Part shown: in pieces, positions 9,127-19,038 of the stretch
Layout: every line of letters begins with the position of its first letter
Numbering within the stretch: position 1 is the first letter of the stretch
NCBI GenBank assembly: GCA_019509785.1
Contig: JAEKLQ010000025.1
Span: forward strand, 186,001 to 250,000
DNA: 64,000 nt
Direction: 5' to 3'
DNA from: Fibrobacterota bacterium
GTDB taxonomy: Bacteria > Fibrobacterota > Fibrobacteria > UBA11236
Program-made: the position numbers and the translations under genes
The notes under the pieces: model-generated
Told to the model about the DNA's origin: nothing
What the model saw: only the letters and a program-made list of their open reading frames with translations
Database searches by the model: none

Positions 9127-10596
9127 ATGCGCAGCAACATTCGATTCTCCGACCTTTTGGAAATGGGTTGCTTTGCGATCGCGGTCGCGGTCGCGGTTAC
9201 CGGTTGCGCCGTCGGTTCCGTACGGGAAGCGCGGGTCGGCGGATTAGGAAGATATCCGGAAGCGCGCGCCATAGTCGTCCAGCGCGATTCTGCCCGGCCC
9301 TCCTTACTGGATTCGGCGGCGATCGAAGGTGCCGAAAAAGCATTGGGAAGGGATAGCGCCGTTGAGTCGGGAAAAAACGCCCCTCCGCATCTGACCTTAC
9401 GGCTTGCAGTCACCGCGGCCGAAGCCGTCCAGAAGCCCTCTGCGCCGATGGGAGAAGCCCTCTCCTCGGCCCGCTCCTTCCTGGGCATGGCGGGCAGAGG
9501 CTCCGGCGGAGCAAGTTCAGGCCGGCTGGAATTGGAAGGGCGCCTGCAAGCGCCCGATGGCAGGGAGGTCGGGTACGTGCGTTGGGAACGCGAAGGCGCT
9601 CCGGAAGCAATGGCGGTTACGGGAGGAGAAACCATCGCCCGCAAGATGGCCGATCTGGCCGAGGAACACAAATCCGAATACGCGGCGCGACGGGCCTCGG
9701 ATGAACGCTTCATATTGACGCCCTCGTCGCAAACCCTCGCGCCCGGGGAGTTCGTCGTCAGCGATGACGAAGTCTTGATGGCGCGATTGGCCGTGGGGCT
9801 TTCCAGGCGATTGCAATTGGACTTCTGGACGGGGGGATTTCCGGTGCCCGCCGCGGCCGGCGGAACGATCGGGGACGGGCATGCCATCATCAGCGGCGGC
9901 GCGGCGGGGCTCGTCGTGCTGGGATTCTTCGATTTCGGATTGAAGTTCCGCCTTCTCAATGAAACCGCGCGTATCCCCGGGTTCTCTATCGCCTACGATA
10001 TGCTGGACGTTTTCGGATTGGGCGCCGGAGGCGTCGGGGCCGTTATGGTCGGCGGAGGCGCGGGCGGAGGAGGGATCGGGGTGGTGGCGGGCTCCAATGC
10101 CCAGTTCAACTTGGTGACGCTGACCGCCGGCAAGCATTTCGGACCGGTGCAGGTGAGCGGCGGAACATACTTGCTGGACAACCACCATTTCTTGCCCCAG
10201 TCGGCGGGATTCCAAAGCGGCTGCGCGGCCGCGGTAGCCTCCTCATCCGGCGCGGACGGCGGAGCTATCGATTGCGGCTCGGGAAGCGTCCGGCTTCCCC
10301 GCTTGCCCCTACAGGTATTACCCTACCTTTCCGGGGAATGGGTATTCGGTCCGCACGTATCCCTCATTACCGAAGGCCTATTGAAGGATGACTTGGCAAG
10401 CTCGCTGTTCACCACCGGAGCGCGGTGCCTGTTGGGATGGGAGCATTCCCTTGGGCCTTTAGCCCTCGATCGGATCCGGCTTCGCTTGGACCTGGCGGCC
10501 TTGTGGCGCTATCGGGAAGCCCAGGGGGGCGCCCATCCCAAAGGAGCGGCTTTGCTTCCGCTCCCTTGGATGGGCCTCGCTCTCTACGTTTTTTGA
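9127..10596 (+). CDS. lipoprotein of unknown function
   Basis: A 489-residue exported protein with a lipobox-like VTGC near residue 27. The first 190 residues are mixed, with a hydrophilic region containing GRLELEGRLQAPDGREVGYVRWE, which resembles conserved lipoprotein domains that compute a ratio or scaling term. The middle (about residues 230-330) is very Gly-rich with hydrophobic stretches, and the C-terminus has alternating strands ending in GLALYVF, so a barrel-like or membrane-associated C-terminal half is possible. I do not recognise the family. It is divergent from the small outer-membrane gene at 8400 and convergent with the OmpA-like gene. Confidence 0.55.
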   Translation: MRSNIRFSDLLEMGCFAIAVAVAVTGCAVGSVREARVGGLGRYPEARAIVVQRDSARPSLLDSAAIEGAEKALGRDSAVESGKNAPPHLTLRLAVTAAEAVQKPSAPMGEALSSARSFLGMAGRGSGGASSGRLELEGRLQAPDGREVGYVRWEREGAPEAMAVTGGETIARKMADLAEEHKSEYAARRASDERFILTPSSQTLAPGEFVVSDDEVLMARLAVGLSRRLQLDFWTGGFPVPAAAGGTIGDGHAIISGGAAGLVVLGFFDFGLKFRLLNETARIPGFSIAYDMLDVFGLGAGGVGAVMVGGGAGGGGIGVVAGSNAQFNLVTLTAGKHFGPVQVSGGTYLLDNHHFLPQSAGFQSGCAAAVASSSGADGGAIDCGSGSVRLPRLPLQVLPYLSGEWVFGPHVSLITEGLLKDDLASSLFTTGARCLLGWEHSLGPLALDRIRLRLDLAALWRYREAQGGAHPKGAALLPLPWMGLALYVF

Positions 10597-10623
10597 TCGA
10601 ACGCAGCGCGCATCGGATTCGAC

Positions 10624-12447
10624 CTACCAATTGGGAGGCACGGAGTCCGACCGGGTCGAATCGACATGGACCGGATTGTTACCCGTTCCCGCCGGGATTC
10701 CTCCCATGGGGGCCGTCGCCGTGCCTGGAGCGCGGGTTGCCGAATCCGTGGGAGCCGGGGATGCCGCCGCGGATCCCGACGGCTGGGCGGAAGGAGCGCT
10801 ACTCACCACGGGTTCATTGTACTCGCGCAAGGCGTCCTTGTTCAGCACTTGCAGCTCGGTGCGGCGATTGAGCTTGCGGCCCTCGGCCGTGCGGTTATCC
10901 GCTTTCGGCATCGACTCCCCGTAGCCGCGCGCGGTCAAGCGCGCATCCAGCGAAGGCTCCTTGCCCACCATATAGTTGCGTACCGCCATGGCCCGCGCCT
11001 GGGAAAGGTTCATGTTATAAGCGTCGCTGCCCACGTTATCGGTGTGGCCCGCCACTTCGATGCGCAGCTTCGGGTATTTGATCAGCATCTTGGAAAGCAT
11101 ATCCAGGTAGGGTTTGGAATTGATGGAGATGTCGGATTTGGCGGTCTCGAAGTAGACCCCGCCCATCACCAGGTTGCCGGTGGAGAGCAACTGATTCTCC
11201 AAATCGCTGCGCCTGGCGCGTTCCTGGGCCAGTCTGCGCTGGGCATCGGCCAGGGCCAGGGAATCCTGCCGGGCTTTCGCGGCCAAGGACATGGAGTCCT
11301 GGCGCGCCTTTTCGCTCAACTGATCGTTTTGCACCGTGATGTTGTTGATTTGGGTATGGGCGTTGGCGGCCGCGATGGAATCCTCATGCGCTTTCTGCGC
11401 TGCGGCCACCGCCTCGGCCTGCAAGCGCTGGCGCTCCTGGGTGGCGCGGATGGCTTCCCATTTCTCCTGCCGGCGCCTTTCCGCCCAGGTATCGAAACTA
11501 AACGCGATACCGCCGAACAAACGGTAAGGTTCCAAGGAGCGCAAGGCGACCGCGGTAGCGGGACCGGTGCGCTCGCGCGAAAGCGAGACGTCGCCGCCCA
11601 AGGTCAGGTTCATGTTGTACATGCTGCGGAACTGGATGGAAGGCGTAAGCCAAAGCGGATCGGTACGGAAATTGACGTCGCTCAAGGCCGTACGCGAATG
11701 CAACTCCAAGCCCAGCGCCGCCATGGGCACGTTCATCTGCAAGCCGGTGCTCAAGAGCAGCAATGGATCGACCCCCGATTGCATCGAGGTGGCCACGCCC
11801 TCGTTGAAGTGCATCTTCAAGGACGTGGCTTCGCTACCCGAAACCAGGGTTTGCATCAGCATGCCACGGAAGTCCAGGCCCGTCCGGGTCTCGAAGTAGT
11901 TGTAACCCTGGGCGTAGTTGCTATCGATGGGGTTATTGGAAAGGCCGTTGATCACCGCCAATTGCGCGCCCATGCGGATGGGCGCCGTGGGCGTGAAGGG
12001 AAGGGTCCCTTGGATTCCGCCTTGAAGCGTCCCCAGGCCGGAACCTTGCGGCCCATGGTAATTCTGGGTGCCCCAGGCGGTCAGGCTCCCGAAGATGTCC
12101 CATTGCCGGCTGATGCCGTAGGCGATCGATCCGATGCCGGTGAATATATCGGCGTTGGCGTTGGGCGCTCCCGCGTAGGATCGTTGTTGGCGATACCAGG
12201 GCCCGTTCAAACCCAGCACCAAACGGCCTTCGCCCAAGGCTTCCGCCGAAGACGTCTGCGGCAAGCCGCGGGTGGCCTGCATGGTGTTGGTGGGTTGGAT
12301 CATCTCCACCGTCGTGGTGTCTTCGATATGCTCGATGACGGGCGGATCGATTTGAGCGTTCAGGGCGGATTGCGCTGACGCCGGAACGGACGCCAGCGCG
12401 GCCCACGCCGCGAATATCGGGATCGAAGTCAGGTTGAGCGCCGACAT
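10624..12447 (-). CDS. OmpA-family outer-membrane protein with coiled coil
   Basis: A 607-residue protein. A signal peptide (cleavage plausible after ASA) is followed by an N-terminal beta-barrel-like region of roughly 320 residues, a charged coiled coil (about residues 330-425, rich in Glu, Gln, Ala, Arg) and a C-terminal OmpA peptidoglycan-binding domain with VAGHTDNVGSDAYNMNLSQ and AVRNYMV. The tail is Ser/Pro/Ala-rich. It should tether the outer membrane to peptidoglycan. GAGGAGG five bases before the ATG at 12447 supports this start over an ATG seven codons upstream. Confidence 0.85.
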   Translation of the reverse strand: MSALNLTSIPIFAAWAALASVPASAQSALNAQIDPPVIEHIEDTTTVEMIQPTNTMQATRGLPQTSSAEALGEGRLVLGLNGPWYRQQRSYAGAPNANADIFTGIGSIAYGISRQWDIFGSLTAWGTQNYHGPQGSGLGTLQGGIQGTLPFTPTAPIRMGAQLAVINGLSNNPIDSNYAQGYNYFETRTGLDFRGMLMQTLVSGSEATSLKMHFNEGVATSMQSGVDPLLLLSTGLQMNVPMAALGLELHSRTALSDVNFRTDPLWLTPSIQFRSMYNMNLTLGGDVSLSRERTGPATAVALRSLEPYRLFGGIAFSFDTWAERRRQEKWEAIRATQERQRLQAEAVAAAQKAHEDSIAAANAHTQINNITVQNDQLSEKARQDSMSLAAKARQDSLALADAQRRLAQERARRSDLENQLLSTGNLVMGGVYFETAKSDISINSKPYLDMLSKMLIKYPKLRIEVAGHTDNVGSDAYNMNLSQARAMAVRNYMVGKEPSLDARLTARGYGESMPKADNRTAEGRKLNRRTELQVLNKDALREYNEPVVSSAPSAQPSGSAAASPAPTDSATRAPGTATAPMGGIPAGTGNNPVHVDSTRSDSVPPNW

Positions 12448-12650
12448 AATAGCCTCCTCGCGCCCCATCGACCCTGAAAATTGGTCGCCTAAGGATGGCG
12501 CACCGTTAAACAGAAAAACGACTATTCGGATGACAGGCGCAAATCGCGTAAGCCGGCATGAACGCGATCAAACAGCTCCCCGGAACCGCTCCCCGGGGCC
12601 AAACCGCCCCGAAAATCTTATTTTTGCGGGGATCACGGACAGGAGCATTC

Positions 12651-13973
12651 ATGGCAATCGAACTCGTCGTGCCCAAAGTGGGCGAATCCATCACCGAGGT
12701 CCAGATCGTGAAATGGCTCAAGGCCGAGGGCGATGCCGTGGATCGGGATGCCAACCTCGCCGTGATCGAAACCGATAAGGCCACGGTGGAACTGCCGTCC
12801 CCGGTGGCCGGGGTGCTCGGGAAAATCCTCAAAGGCGATGGCGCCACCGCCAAGGTCGGGGAGGTGATCGGCTATATGGAGGAAGGGGCCGGTAAGGCTT
12901 CGACCCCCGCCTCGAAAGGCGAAACCCGACCGGAGGCCAAGTCCGGATCGGCCCTGTCCTTCGGACCTGAGACCGGCAAGGTCGCCATCATCAAGAAGGA
13001 AGAGCGGGCCCCCGCTCCGTCTTCCGCGCCGGCCGCCAACCCCGCCCCGCAGGCCTCGGTCAATCGCCCCATCGAACCGGCCGCCCGCGCGGGCGAACCG
13101 ATCGTCATGCCCGCGGCCGCCCGGGCCTTGGCCGAAAGCGGCCTCAAAGCCCAGGACGTCCCCGCCAGCGGTCCCGGCGGACGTTTACTGAAGGAAGACG
13201 TGATGCGCCAAGCGGAAGCGCTCGCCGCCCCTCGCCCCGCCCCTTCGGCGCAAGCCGCGTCCCCCGCGGGGAACCGGGACGAAGAAGCCGTGCCCATGAG
13301 CATGCTGCGCCGGCGGGTGGCCGAGCGTTTGGTGCAAGCCCAGCAGACGGCGGCCCTGCTTACCACTTTCAACGAAGTCGACATGACCGAGATGCTTGAG
13401 CTACGCAAGCGCCACCAGGACGCTTTCACCAAGAAATATGGTACCAAGCTGGGCATCATGTCCTTCTTCGTGAAGGCTTCCATCGAGGCCCTTAAGCTGG
13501 TTCCCCAGATCAACGCGGAGATCCGCGGGAACGAGATCATCTACAAGCGCTACTACGACGTTGGCGTGGCCGTAGGCGGCGGCAAGGGCCTTGTCGTACC
13601 CATCCTCCGCAACGCCGAACGCATGTCCTTCGCCGAAGTGGAACTGGCCATCGCCGATTTCGGCAAGCGCGCCCAGGCCAACGCCCTCAAGCTCGAGGAG
13701 CTGCAGGGCGGGACCTTTACCATCAGCAACGGCGGCGTGTACGGATCCCTGCTGTCCACGCCCATCGTGAACCCGCCCCAGAGCGGGGTGTTGGGCATGC
13801 ATGCGACCCAGGATCGGCCGGTGGCCCGCAACGGCCAAGTGGTCATCCGGCCCATGATGTACGTGGCCCTGACCTACGATCACCGCATCGTGGACGGGAA
13901 GGAAGCGGTGACCTTCCTGAAGCGGATCAAGGATACCTTGGAGGATCCGGCCCGCATCCTGCTCGAAATCTGA
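12651..13973 (+). CDS. sucB: 2-oxoglutarate dehydrogenase E2, dihydrolipoyl succinyltransferase
   Basis: A 440-residue E2 acyltransferase. An N-terminal lipoyl domain (residues 1-78) holds the lipoylated lysine in [10 protein letters not shown] peripheral-subunit-binding domain sits near 150-190 ([25 protein letters not shown]), joined by Ala/Pro-rich linkers. The catalytic domain ends with the active-site [11 protein letters not shown]. It transfers succinyl from E1 to CoA. The start at 12651 has AGGAG upstream and begins with the canonical [13 protein letters not shown]; an upstream in-frame ATG would add a non-homologous extension. Confidence 0.96.
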   Translation: MAIELVVPKVGESITEVQIVKWLKAEGDAVDRDANLAVIETDKATVELPSPVAGVLGKILKGDGATAKVGEVIGYMEEGAGKASTPASKGETRPEAKSGSALSFGPETGKVAIIKKEERAPAPSSAPAANPAPQASVNRPIEPAARAGEPIVMPAAARALAESGLKAQDVPASGPGGRLLKEDVMRQAEALAAPRPAPSAQAASPAGNRDEEAVPMSMLRRRVAERLVQAQQTAALLTTFNEVDMTEMLELRKRHQDAFTKKYGTKLGIMSFFVKASIEALKLVPQINAEIRGNEIIYKRYYDVGVAVGGGKGLVVPILRNAERMSFAEVELAIADFGKRAQANALKLEELQGGTFTISNGGVYGSLLSTPIVNPPQSGVLGMHATQDRPVARNGQVVIRPMMYVALTYDHRIVDGKEAVTFLKRIKDTLEDPARILLEI

Positions 13974-13991
13974 CGGGGGGCGGGAAACCGC

Positions 13992-15515
13992 CTACTTCTC
14001 GTAGAAGACGTGCACGCCTTCCCACTTCTCGATCTTCTCCCAACTCCCGGTACGATCGTTAATCCACGCATCGCAATGGGCGATGTAGTAGGGGACGATG
14101 TTGTCCATCAGGCTGTCGGGGATCAGGCGATGGGGCGGGACTTTCTCGAGCATGGCGCGGAATAGGCGCGACGCGTCCTGGAACCCTTTTTGGAAATAGA
14201 TGCTCAGGGCCTTCTCGAACAGGTCCCGGGTTTCGTCCTTGAACCGGCGCACCTCGGGCGGCTGATGCCCGTAGATCTCGTAAAGTTTGACATGCCGCGT
14301 CGAGCCCTTCACTTGCACCAGATCGATCCAACGATAATGATCGGAGCCCGGCGGCAAGTCACGGATGACGTCCTCGGTGACAAGTACCTCGAGGTTGTAC
14401 ATCTTGGTTTTGGCTTCCAGGCGCGCGGCGATATTGACCGGCTCGCCGATGACGGTGCGATCGAGCTTCTCGAAAGAGCCGAAATTGGCCTGCATGACCT
14501 CGCCCTTGGCGATGCCGATCCCGTTGCGGATCAGGGGCGCGCCGGCCTGGAACTTCCCCTCGTTGAACCTTTGCAACTCGAGCCGCATCCCGGTGGCCGC
14601 CCGCACGGCGGAGGCGCCGTCCGGGAACACGCCCATCACGCAGTCCCCCATGATTTTGTCCACCTCGCCCCCGTTCTTGACGATGGGATGGGTCATCATG
14701 GTGAAGTACTGGTTCAGGAAACCCTGCCTTTCGTACGGAGTCAGGACTTCGGTGAGGCGGGTGAAATCGCGGATGTCGCAGAACATGATCGCGAGGTCGC
14801 AGATGACGGGCGGGGCCTTGGAGGGATCCTTTCCGGCATGGATCTCGTCGACCAGGGAGGGACGGACGTAGACGCGGATGAGTTCTTCGCGCTGCTTCAA
14901 ATCCTCGTAGGCCTTCTGGGTTTCCGCGGCGCGGACGAGATCGCTTTCGGCCTTGGCGAGGGCGAGGCGGGCGGTCATGATCTTCTCGTGCGAGATCTCC
15001 ATGCCCGTCTTGATGCCCGTGGTGACGAGGCCGAGGAAATACGCCACCAGCTGGCCCTGTAGGCTTTGCTTCACGAGATGCGGCGAACCCGCGTTCCCAA
15101 GGTAAAATCCGGCCGTAGCCGCCATGGCCGCGACGGGATAGCCCCATCCGAAAACGTAAGGCTTGGATAACAGGCCGTGCAGGAGCCCCGCGAAAACGAT
15201 GGAAGAAAACCAATAGACGTTACAGCCGTTCATCAGGAACATGTAAGTGAAAAAGGCAGGCAAGGTCAGCGCGGCGCAGAGTTCGAAATAAACCTTATGG
15301 ACGGCCGTAAAGGGCTTGTCCTTGGGAAGCAGGATAAAAGAAGCATAAATGACGCCTGCCATCAGGCGCGAGGGACCGTATTCCCAATAATGGAACGCGT
15401 ACCGGAGCACGAAGAAAAACAGGGCATGGCCGAGCACGCCCATTCCTGCCAGCGAGGGTATGGATTTCTGGATGAACTGGTAGTCGCCGTTCAGGAAACG
15501 CTTAATTCTCGGCAT
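13992..15515 (-). CDS. membrane-bound class III adenylate/guanylate cyclase
   Basis: A 507-residue protein. The first 190 residues hold about five or six hydrophobic segments, then a short helical linker, then a class III nucleotide cyclase domain (about residues 235-425). The two metal-binding aspartates lie in IMFCDIRDFTRL and VDKIMGDCVMGVF; the VIGEPVNIAARLE block is also present. It should make cAMP or cGMP at the inner face of the membrane. The last 80 residues form a helical tail. Substrate choice cannot be assigned safely. It is convergent with sucB and divergent from the VOC gene. Confidence 0.88.
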   Translation of the reverse strand: MPRIKRFLNGDYQFIQKSIPSLAGMGVLGHALFFFVLRYAFHYWEYGPSRLMAGVIYASFILLPKDKPFTAVHKVYFELCAALTLPAFFTYMFLMNGCNVYWFSSIVFAGLLHGLLSKPYVFGWGYPVAAMAATAGFYLGNAGSPHLVKQSLQGQLVAYFLGLVTTGIKTGMEISHEKIMTARLALAKAESDLVRAAETQKAYEDLKQREELIRVYVRPSLVDEIHAGKDPSKAPPVICDLAIMFCDIRDFTRLTEVLTPYERQGFLNQYFTMMTHPIVKNGGEVDKIMGDCVMGVFPDGASAVRAATGMRLELQRFNEGKFQAGAPLIRNGIGIAKGEVMQANFGSFEKLDRTVIGEPVNIAARLEAKTKMYNLEVLVTEDVIRDLPPGSDHYRWIDLVQVKGSTRHVKLYEIYGHQPPEVRRFKDETRDLFEKALSIYFQKGFQDASRLFRAMLEKVPPHRLIPDSLMDNIVPYYIAHCDAWINDRTGSWEKIEKWEGVHVFYEK

Positions 15516-15559
15516 AGCACACCATGGAAACTCTGGAAATGGTACGGGATGGCATTAGG

Positions 15560-15608
15560 CTTAAGGGTGAAAAAGTTCATCGCGGAGCAGGGTTGAAACA
15601 CCCTTAAG
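15560..15608. promoter_or_regulatory. 10-bp perfect inverted repeat in divergent promoter region
   Basis: CTTAAGGGTG and its exact complement CACCCTTAAG flank a 29-nt spacer between the divergent cyclase and VOC genes. This is compatible with an operator or a stem-loop; function is inferred from position only. Confidence 0.4.
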
Positions 15609-15664
15609 GTAGCGGGTCTGGCCGGCGCAAGTTAAATTCCGTGAACATCCAACCAGGAGGTCCC

Positions 15665-16141
15665 ATGGCCGGCAAGGTGAAACCCGTTCCCGATGGCTAC
15701 CATACCATTACCCCTTACTTGAGCGTACGGGGAGCCGAAAAAGCCATTGAATTCTATCGGAAGGCTTTCGGCGCAGAGGAGATTTTCCGTATTCCCATGC
15801 CCGAAGGTAAAGTCGGGCATGCCGAGCTGCAGATCGGATCGTCGCGCTTCATGCTCGCGGACGAGTTCCCGGACATGCCGGATAACGTTATCGCGAGTCC
15901 CGCCTCCCTGGAAGGGTCGAGCATGGGCCTGAATCTTTACGTGCCGGACGTGGATGCCGCGTTCGCGCAGGCCCTCGCCGCCGGCGCCACGGAGCGCCGC
16001 CCGGTGAAAGACCAATTCTACGGGGATCGGAGCGGTACCTTGCAGGATCCCTATGGCCACATCTGGACCGTTTCGACGCGCATAGAAGAACTCACCCGCG
16101 AAGAGATGATGGAGCGCATGGCTTCCTTGCCTCAAGCCTAA
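15665..16141 (+). CDS. VOC-family (PhnB/glyoxalase-like) protein
   Basis: A 158-residue vicinal-oxygen-chelate protein of the PhnB-like subgroup. The fold signature is TPYLSVRGAEKAIEFYRKAFGAEE near the N-terminus and RSGTLQDPYGHIWTVSTR near the C-terminus; a candidate metal Glu lies in GHAELQIG. It could be a glyoxalase, dioxygenase or resistance-type protein; the substrate is unknown. AGGAGG before the ATG at 15665 favours this start over an ATG eight codons upstream. Confidence 0.82.
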   Translation: MAGKVKPVPDGYHTITPYLSVRGAEKAIEFYRKAFGAEEIFRIPMPEGKVGHAELQIGSSRFMLADEFPDMPDNVIASPASLEGSSMGLNLYVPDVDAAFAQALAAGATERRPVKDQFYGDRSGTLQDPYGHIWTVSTRIEELTREEMMERMASLPQA

Positions 16142-16211
16142 GGGACGAACGGGGCGGCGCCGGATAATCCCATCCCCCGCAGGGTCCCACCCTTGCCCCG
16201 CCCGCCCGAAA

Positions 16212-17639
16212 ATGAAATATCTTTCGGTCATGGAAGATACCGCTTTCGACGTCATCATCATCGGCGCGGGCCCCGGCGGATACGTGGCCGCCATCCGGGC
16301 GTCGCAACTGGGCTTCAAGACCGCCTGCGTGGAGAAGGAAGACCTGCTCGGAGGCACCTGCCTACGCATCGGTTGCATCCCCTCCAAGGCCTTGCTGGAA
16401 GCCAGCGAGAAGTTCCGCGAGGCCAAGGATTCCCTGGGCCGCTTCGGCGTGAAGGTGGGCCCGGTCTCCCTCGATCTGCCGGCCATGCTCCAGCATAAGG
16501 ACAACGTGGTCAAGGCCAACACCAAAGGCATCGAAGGGCTGTTCAAGAAGGGCAAGATTACCCGCGTGCTCGGGCACGGCAGGCTCTCCGGGCCGGGAAC
16601 GGTTTCCGTGGATGCGGGCGCGGGGAAAAGCGCGATGACGCTGACGGCGAAACATATCATCCTCGCCACCGGCAGCAAGGTGGCCATGCTTCCGGACGTG
16701 AAGCCGGACGGTAAGGCTATCGGCACCTCCACCGAAGCCCTGGCCTACGACAAGGTTCCCAAGCATCTGGTCGTGATCGGCGCCGGAGCCATCGGGCTGG
16801 AGCTCGGCTCGGTTTGGGCGCGCTTGGGGGCCAAAGTCACCGTGCTGGAATACCTGAACCGCATCCTTCCGGGCATGGACATGGAAACGGCGACGCAAGC
16901 GCAGTTGGCCCTGGCCAAGCAGGGACTCGATTTCAAATTGGGTACGCGCGTGAAGTCCGCCAAGACCATGGTGGACGCGGAGGGCGAGGGCGCGGTGGTG
17001 GAATGCGAAGGCCTCGATCCCATCCGGTGCGACAAGGTGCTGGTGGCCGTGGGCCGCGTGCCCAACACCGAGAACCTGGGGCTGGAGACCGTAGGCATCC
17101 AGGTGGACGGCCGCGGCCGCATCCCCGTCGACGAGAAGTTCGCCACCTCCGCCCCGGGCATCTACGCCATCGGGGACGTGATCCCGGGCGTCATGCTGGC
17201 CCACAAGGCCGAAGAGGAAGGCATCGCCTGCGCCGAGAACCTGGCCGGCAAGCATGGGCACGTGAACTACAACGCCATCCCCAACGTGGTCTATACCCAT
17301 CCCGAAGTGGCTTCGGTGGGCAAGACCGAGGAAGAACTCAAGGCGGAGGGACATGCCTATAAGAAGGGCTCCTTCCCGTTCCTGGCCAACGGGCGCGCCC
17401 GCGCTTTGGCGCAGACCGAAGGCAAGGTGAAGGTTTTGGCGGACGCGACGACCGACCGCATCCTGGGCGTCCACATCGTGGGGGCGCGGGCGGGAGACCT
17501 CATCGCCGAGGCGGTGGTGGCGATGGAATTCGGCGCGAGCAGCGAGGACCTGGCGCGTAGCTCCCATGCGCATCCCACCCTGGCGGAGGCCTTGAAGGAG
17601 GCGGCGCTCGGGGTGGACGGGCGGTCGATCCACATTTAA
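16212..17639 (+). CDS. lpdA: dihydrolipoamide dehydrogenase (E3)
   Basis: A 475-residue FAD flavoprotein that reoxidises the dihydrolipoyl group of E2 with NAD+. The FAD-binding GAGPGGYVAA, the redox disulfide GGTCLRIGCIP (Cys50/Cys55), the NAD-binding GAGAIGLELGSVWARLG and the C-terminal HAHPTLAEA (catalytic His-Glu) are all seen. Length matches the family. A start at the later Met (MEDTAFDV) is possible. It is the third subunit of the 2-oxoglutarate dehydrogenase complex in this region and may also serve pyruvate dehydrogenase or the glycine system. Confidence 0.97.
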   Translation: MKYLSVMEDTAFDVIIIGAGPGGYVAAIRASQLGFKTACVEKEDLLGGTCLRIGCIPSKALLEASEKFREAKDSLGRFGVKVGPVSLDLPAMLQHKDNVVKANTKGIEGLFKKGKITRVLGHGRLSGPGTVSVDAGAGKSAMTLTAKHIILATGSKVAMLPDVKPDGKAIGTSTEALAYDKVPKHLVVIGAGAIGLELGSVWARLGAKVTVLEYLNRILPGMDMETATQAQLALAKQGLDFKLGTRVKSAKTMVDAEGEGAVVECEGLDPIRCDKVLVAVGRVPNTENLGLETVGIQVDGRGRIPVDEKFATSAPGIYAIGDVIPGVMLAHKAEEEGIACAENLAGKHGHVNYNAIPNVVYTHPEVASVGKTEEELKAEGHAYKKGSFPFLANGRARALAQTEGKVKVLADATTDRILGVHIVGARAGDLIAEAVVAMEFGASSEDLARSSHAHPTLAEALKEAALGVDGRSIHI

Positions 17640-17673
17640 GGCCCCCGGGCCTACCGCTACTTTACCACCACCC

Positions 17674-18960
17674 ATGCGACATCGCGGCGAATCCGACCCG
17701 TCTCCCCCGCCGCTGCGGCGTTTACCACCAGGAATATGGGTGCTCGGATTCGGCTCCCTTTTCATGGACACCTCCTCGGAGCTCGTCCATAGCCTGCTGC
17801 CGCTGTACATGTCCGCCACCCTCGGCGCCAGCATGGCCCAGATCGGCCTGGTGGAAGGCATCGCCGAGGCGACCGCCCAGATCACCAAGATCTTTTCCGG
17901 CGCCCTCAGCGATTTCCTCCGTCGCCGCAAGTTCCTGGTCGTGCTCGGCTATGGGCTGGGGGCCTTCTCCAAACCCGTCTTCCCCTTGGCCAACTCCATG
18001 GCATGGGTCATGGCCGCCCGTTTCACGGACCGGGTCGGCAAGGGAATCCGCGGCGCGCCCCGGGACGCCTTGGTGGCCGATCTGGTGCCGCCCGAACAAC
18101 GCGGGGCGGCCTATGGGCTGCGCCAGGCCTTGGATTCCATCGGCGCCTTCCTCGGTCCCTTGTTGGCCGTGGCCTGCATGGCCTGGTTCTCCGGGGACCT
18201 GAAGGCCACCCTGTGGATCGCCTTCATCCCCGCGCTGATCGCGGTCTCCCTGTTGGCCGTAGGAATCAAGGAGCCGGACCGGGCGGTGCCGGATTCGGAC
18301 CGGTCGGCCCGGGGAGTGGGCCGGGCGCGGTCGGCTTCGAGGGACGGAACCGGGTCAGCCTTGTCGGCCGGCTTCGCCGCCTTCCGGCACCTGGGCCTCC
18401 GCTTTTGGATGGTCGCGCTCCTCGGCGCGGTCTTCTCCCTGGCCCGCTTCAGCGAAGCCTTCCTGGTGCTGCGGGCCCAAAGCGTCGGCCTAGCCATGGG
18501 CCGCGTCCCCATCGTCATGATCCTGATGAACGTCGTGTATGCCGCCGCCGCTTACCCGGCCGGCGCGGCTTCGGATAAGATGAGCAAGAGAAGCTTGCTG
18601 ATCCTCGGTCTGATCGTTTTGATCGCCGCCGACCTGATCCTCGCGAAAGCGGCCTCCCCCCTGCAGGTTTTCCTGGGAGCGTTGCTATGGGGCTTGCATA
18701 TGGCCTTGACCCAAGGGCTTTTCTCGAAACTGGTCGCCGACGCCTGTCCCGCGGAATTGCGGGGATCCGCCTTCGGCGCGTTCAACCTGATCGGCGGGCT
18801 GGCCTTGTTGGCGGCCAGCGTATTGGCAGGGGCCTTATGGGAGCATTTCGGGGCCGAGGCGACTTTTCTGGCGGGAGGCGCATTTGCCGCGGTAGCGGCC
18901 CTAGGCTTGCTTGCCTATAGGCCGAAGGGCTCCGGCACGGGGGTTTCGCCAAAGTCATAA
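17674..18960 (+). CDS. MFS transporter
   Basis: A 428-residue major facilitator with about twelve hydrophobic segments split by a hydrophilic loop near residues 205-235. Loop motifs typical of the family are seen, such as DRVGKGIRGAPRDALVAD after the fourth to fifth helix. The substrate is not evident. It follows lpdA by 34 nt and could be cotranscribed, but no functional link is obvious. Confidence 0.85.
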   Translation: MRHRGESDPSPPPLRRLPPGIWVLGFGSLFMDTSSELVHSLLPLYMSATLGASMAQIGLVEGIAEATAQITKIFSGALSDFLRRRKFLVVLGYGLGAFSKPVFPLANSMAWVMAARFTDRVGKGIRGAPRDALVADLVPPEQRGAAYGLRQALDSIGAFLGPLLAVACMAWFSGDLKATLWIAFIPALIAVSLLAVGIKEPDRAVPDSDRSARGVGRARSASRDGTGSALSAGFAAFRHLGLRFWMVALLGAVFSLARFSEAFLVLRAQSVGLAMGRVPIVMILMNVVYAAAAYPAGAASDKMSKRSLLILGLIVLIAADLILAKAASPLQVFLGALLWGLHMALTQGLFSKLVADACPAELRGSAFGAFNLIGGLALLAASVLAGALWEHFGAEATFLAGGAFAAVAALGLLAYRPKGSGTGVSPKS

Positions 18961-18979
18961 GGCCCTCGACATGAGGGCC
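18961..18979. terminator. stem-loop after MFS gene
   Basis: A 7-bp stem GGCCCTC/GAGGGCC with a 5-nt loop starts right after the MFS stop codon. It is the first of two hairpins between convergent genes. Confidence 0.5.
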
Positions 18980-18997
18980 GCGTGGGATGAAGCGCCG

Positions 18998-19022
18998 GGA
19001 GGCCGGTAAGCGACCGGCCTCC
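18998..19022. terminator. 10-bp stem-loop terminator between convergent genes
   Basis: GGAGGCCGGT pairs perfectly with ACCGGCCTCC around a 5-nt loop, between the MFS gene and the convergent lipoprotein gene. There is no T-run, but strength and position suggest a bidirectional terminator. Confidence 0.6.
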
Positions 19023-19038
19023 TAAGCATGCTGGGATT

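Noticed and set aside
16362-17930. Long open frame antisense to lpdA (522 codons)
   Set aside because: Antisense shadow; His/Gly/Arg-rich composition and no motif.
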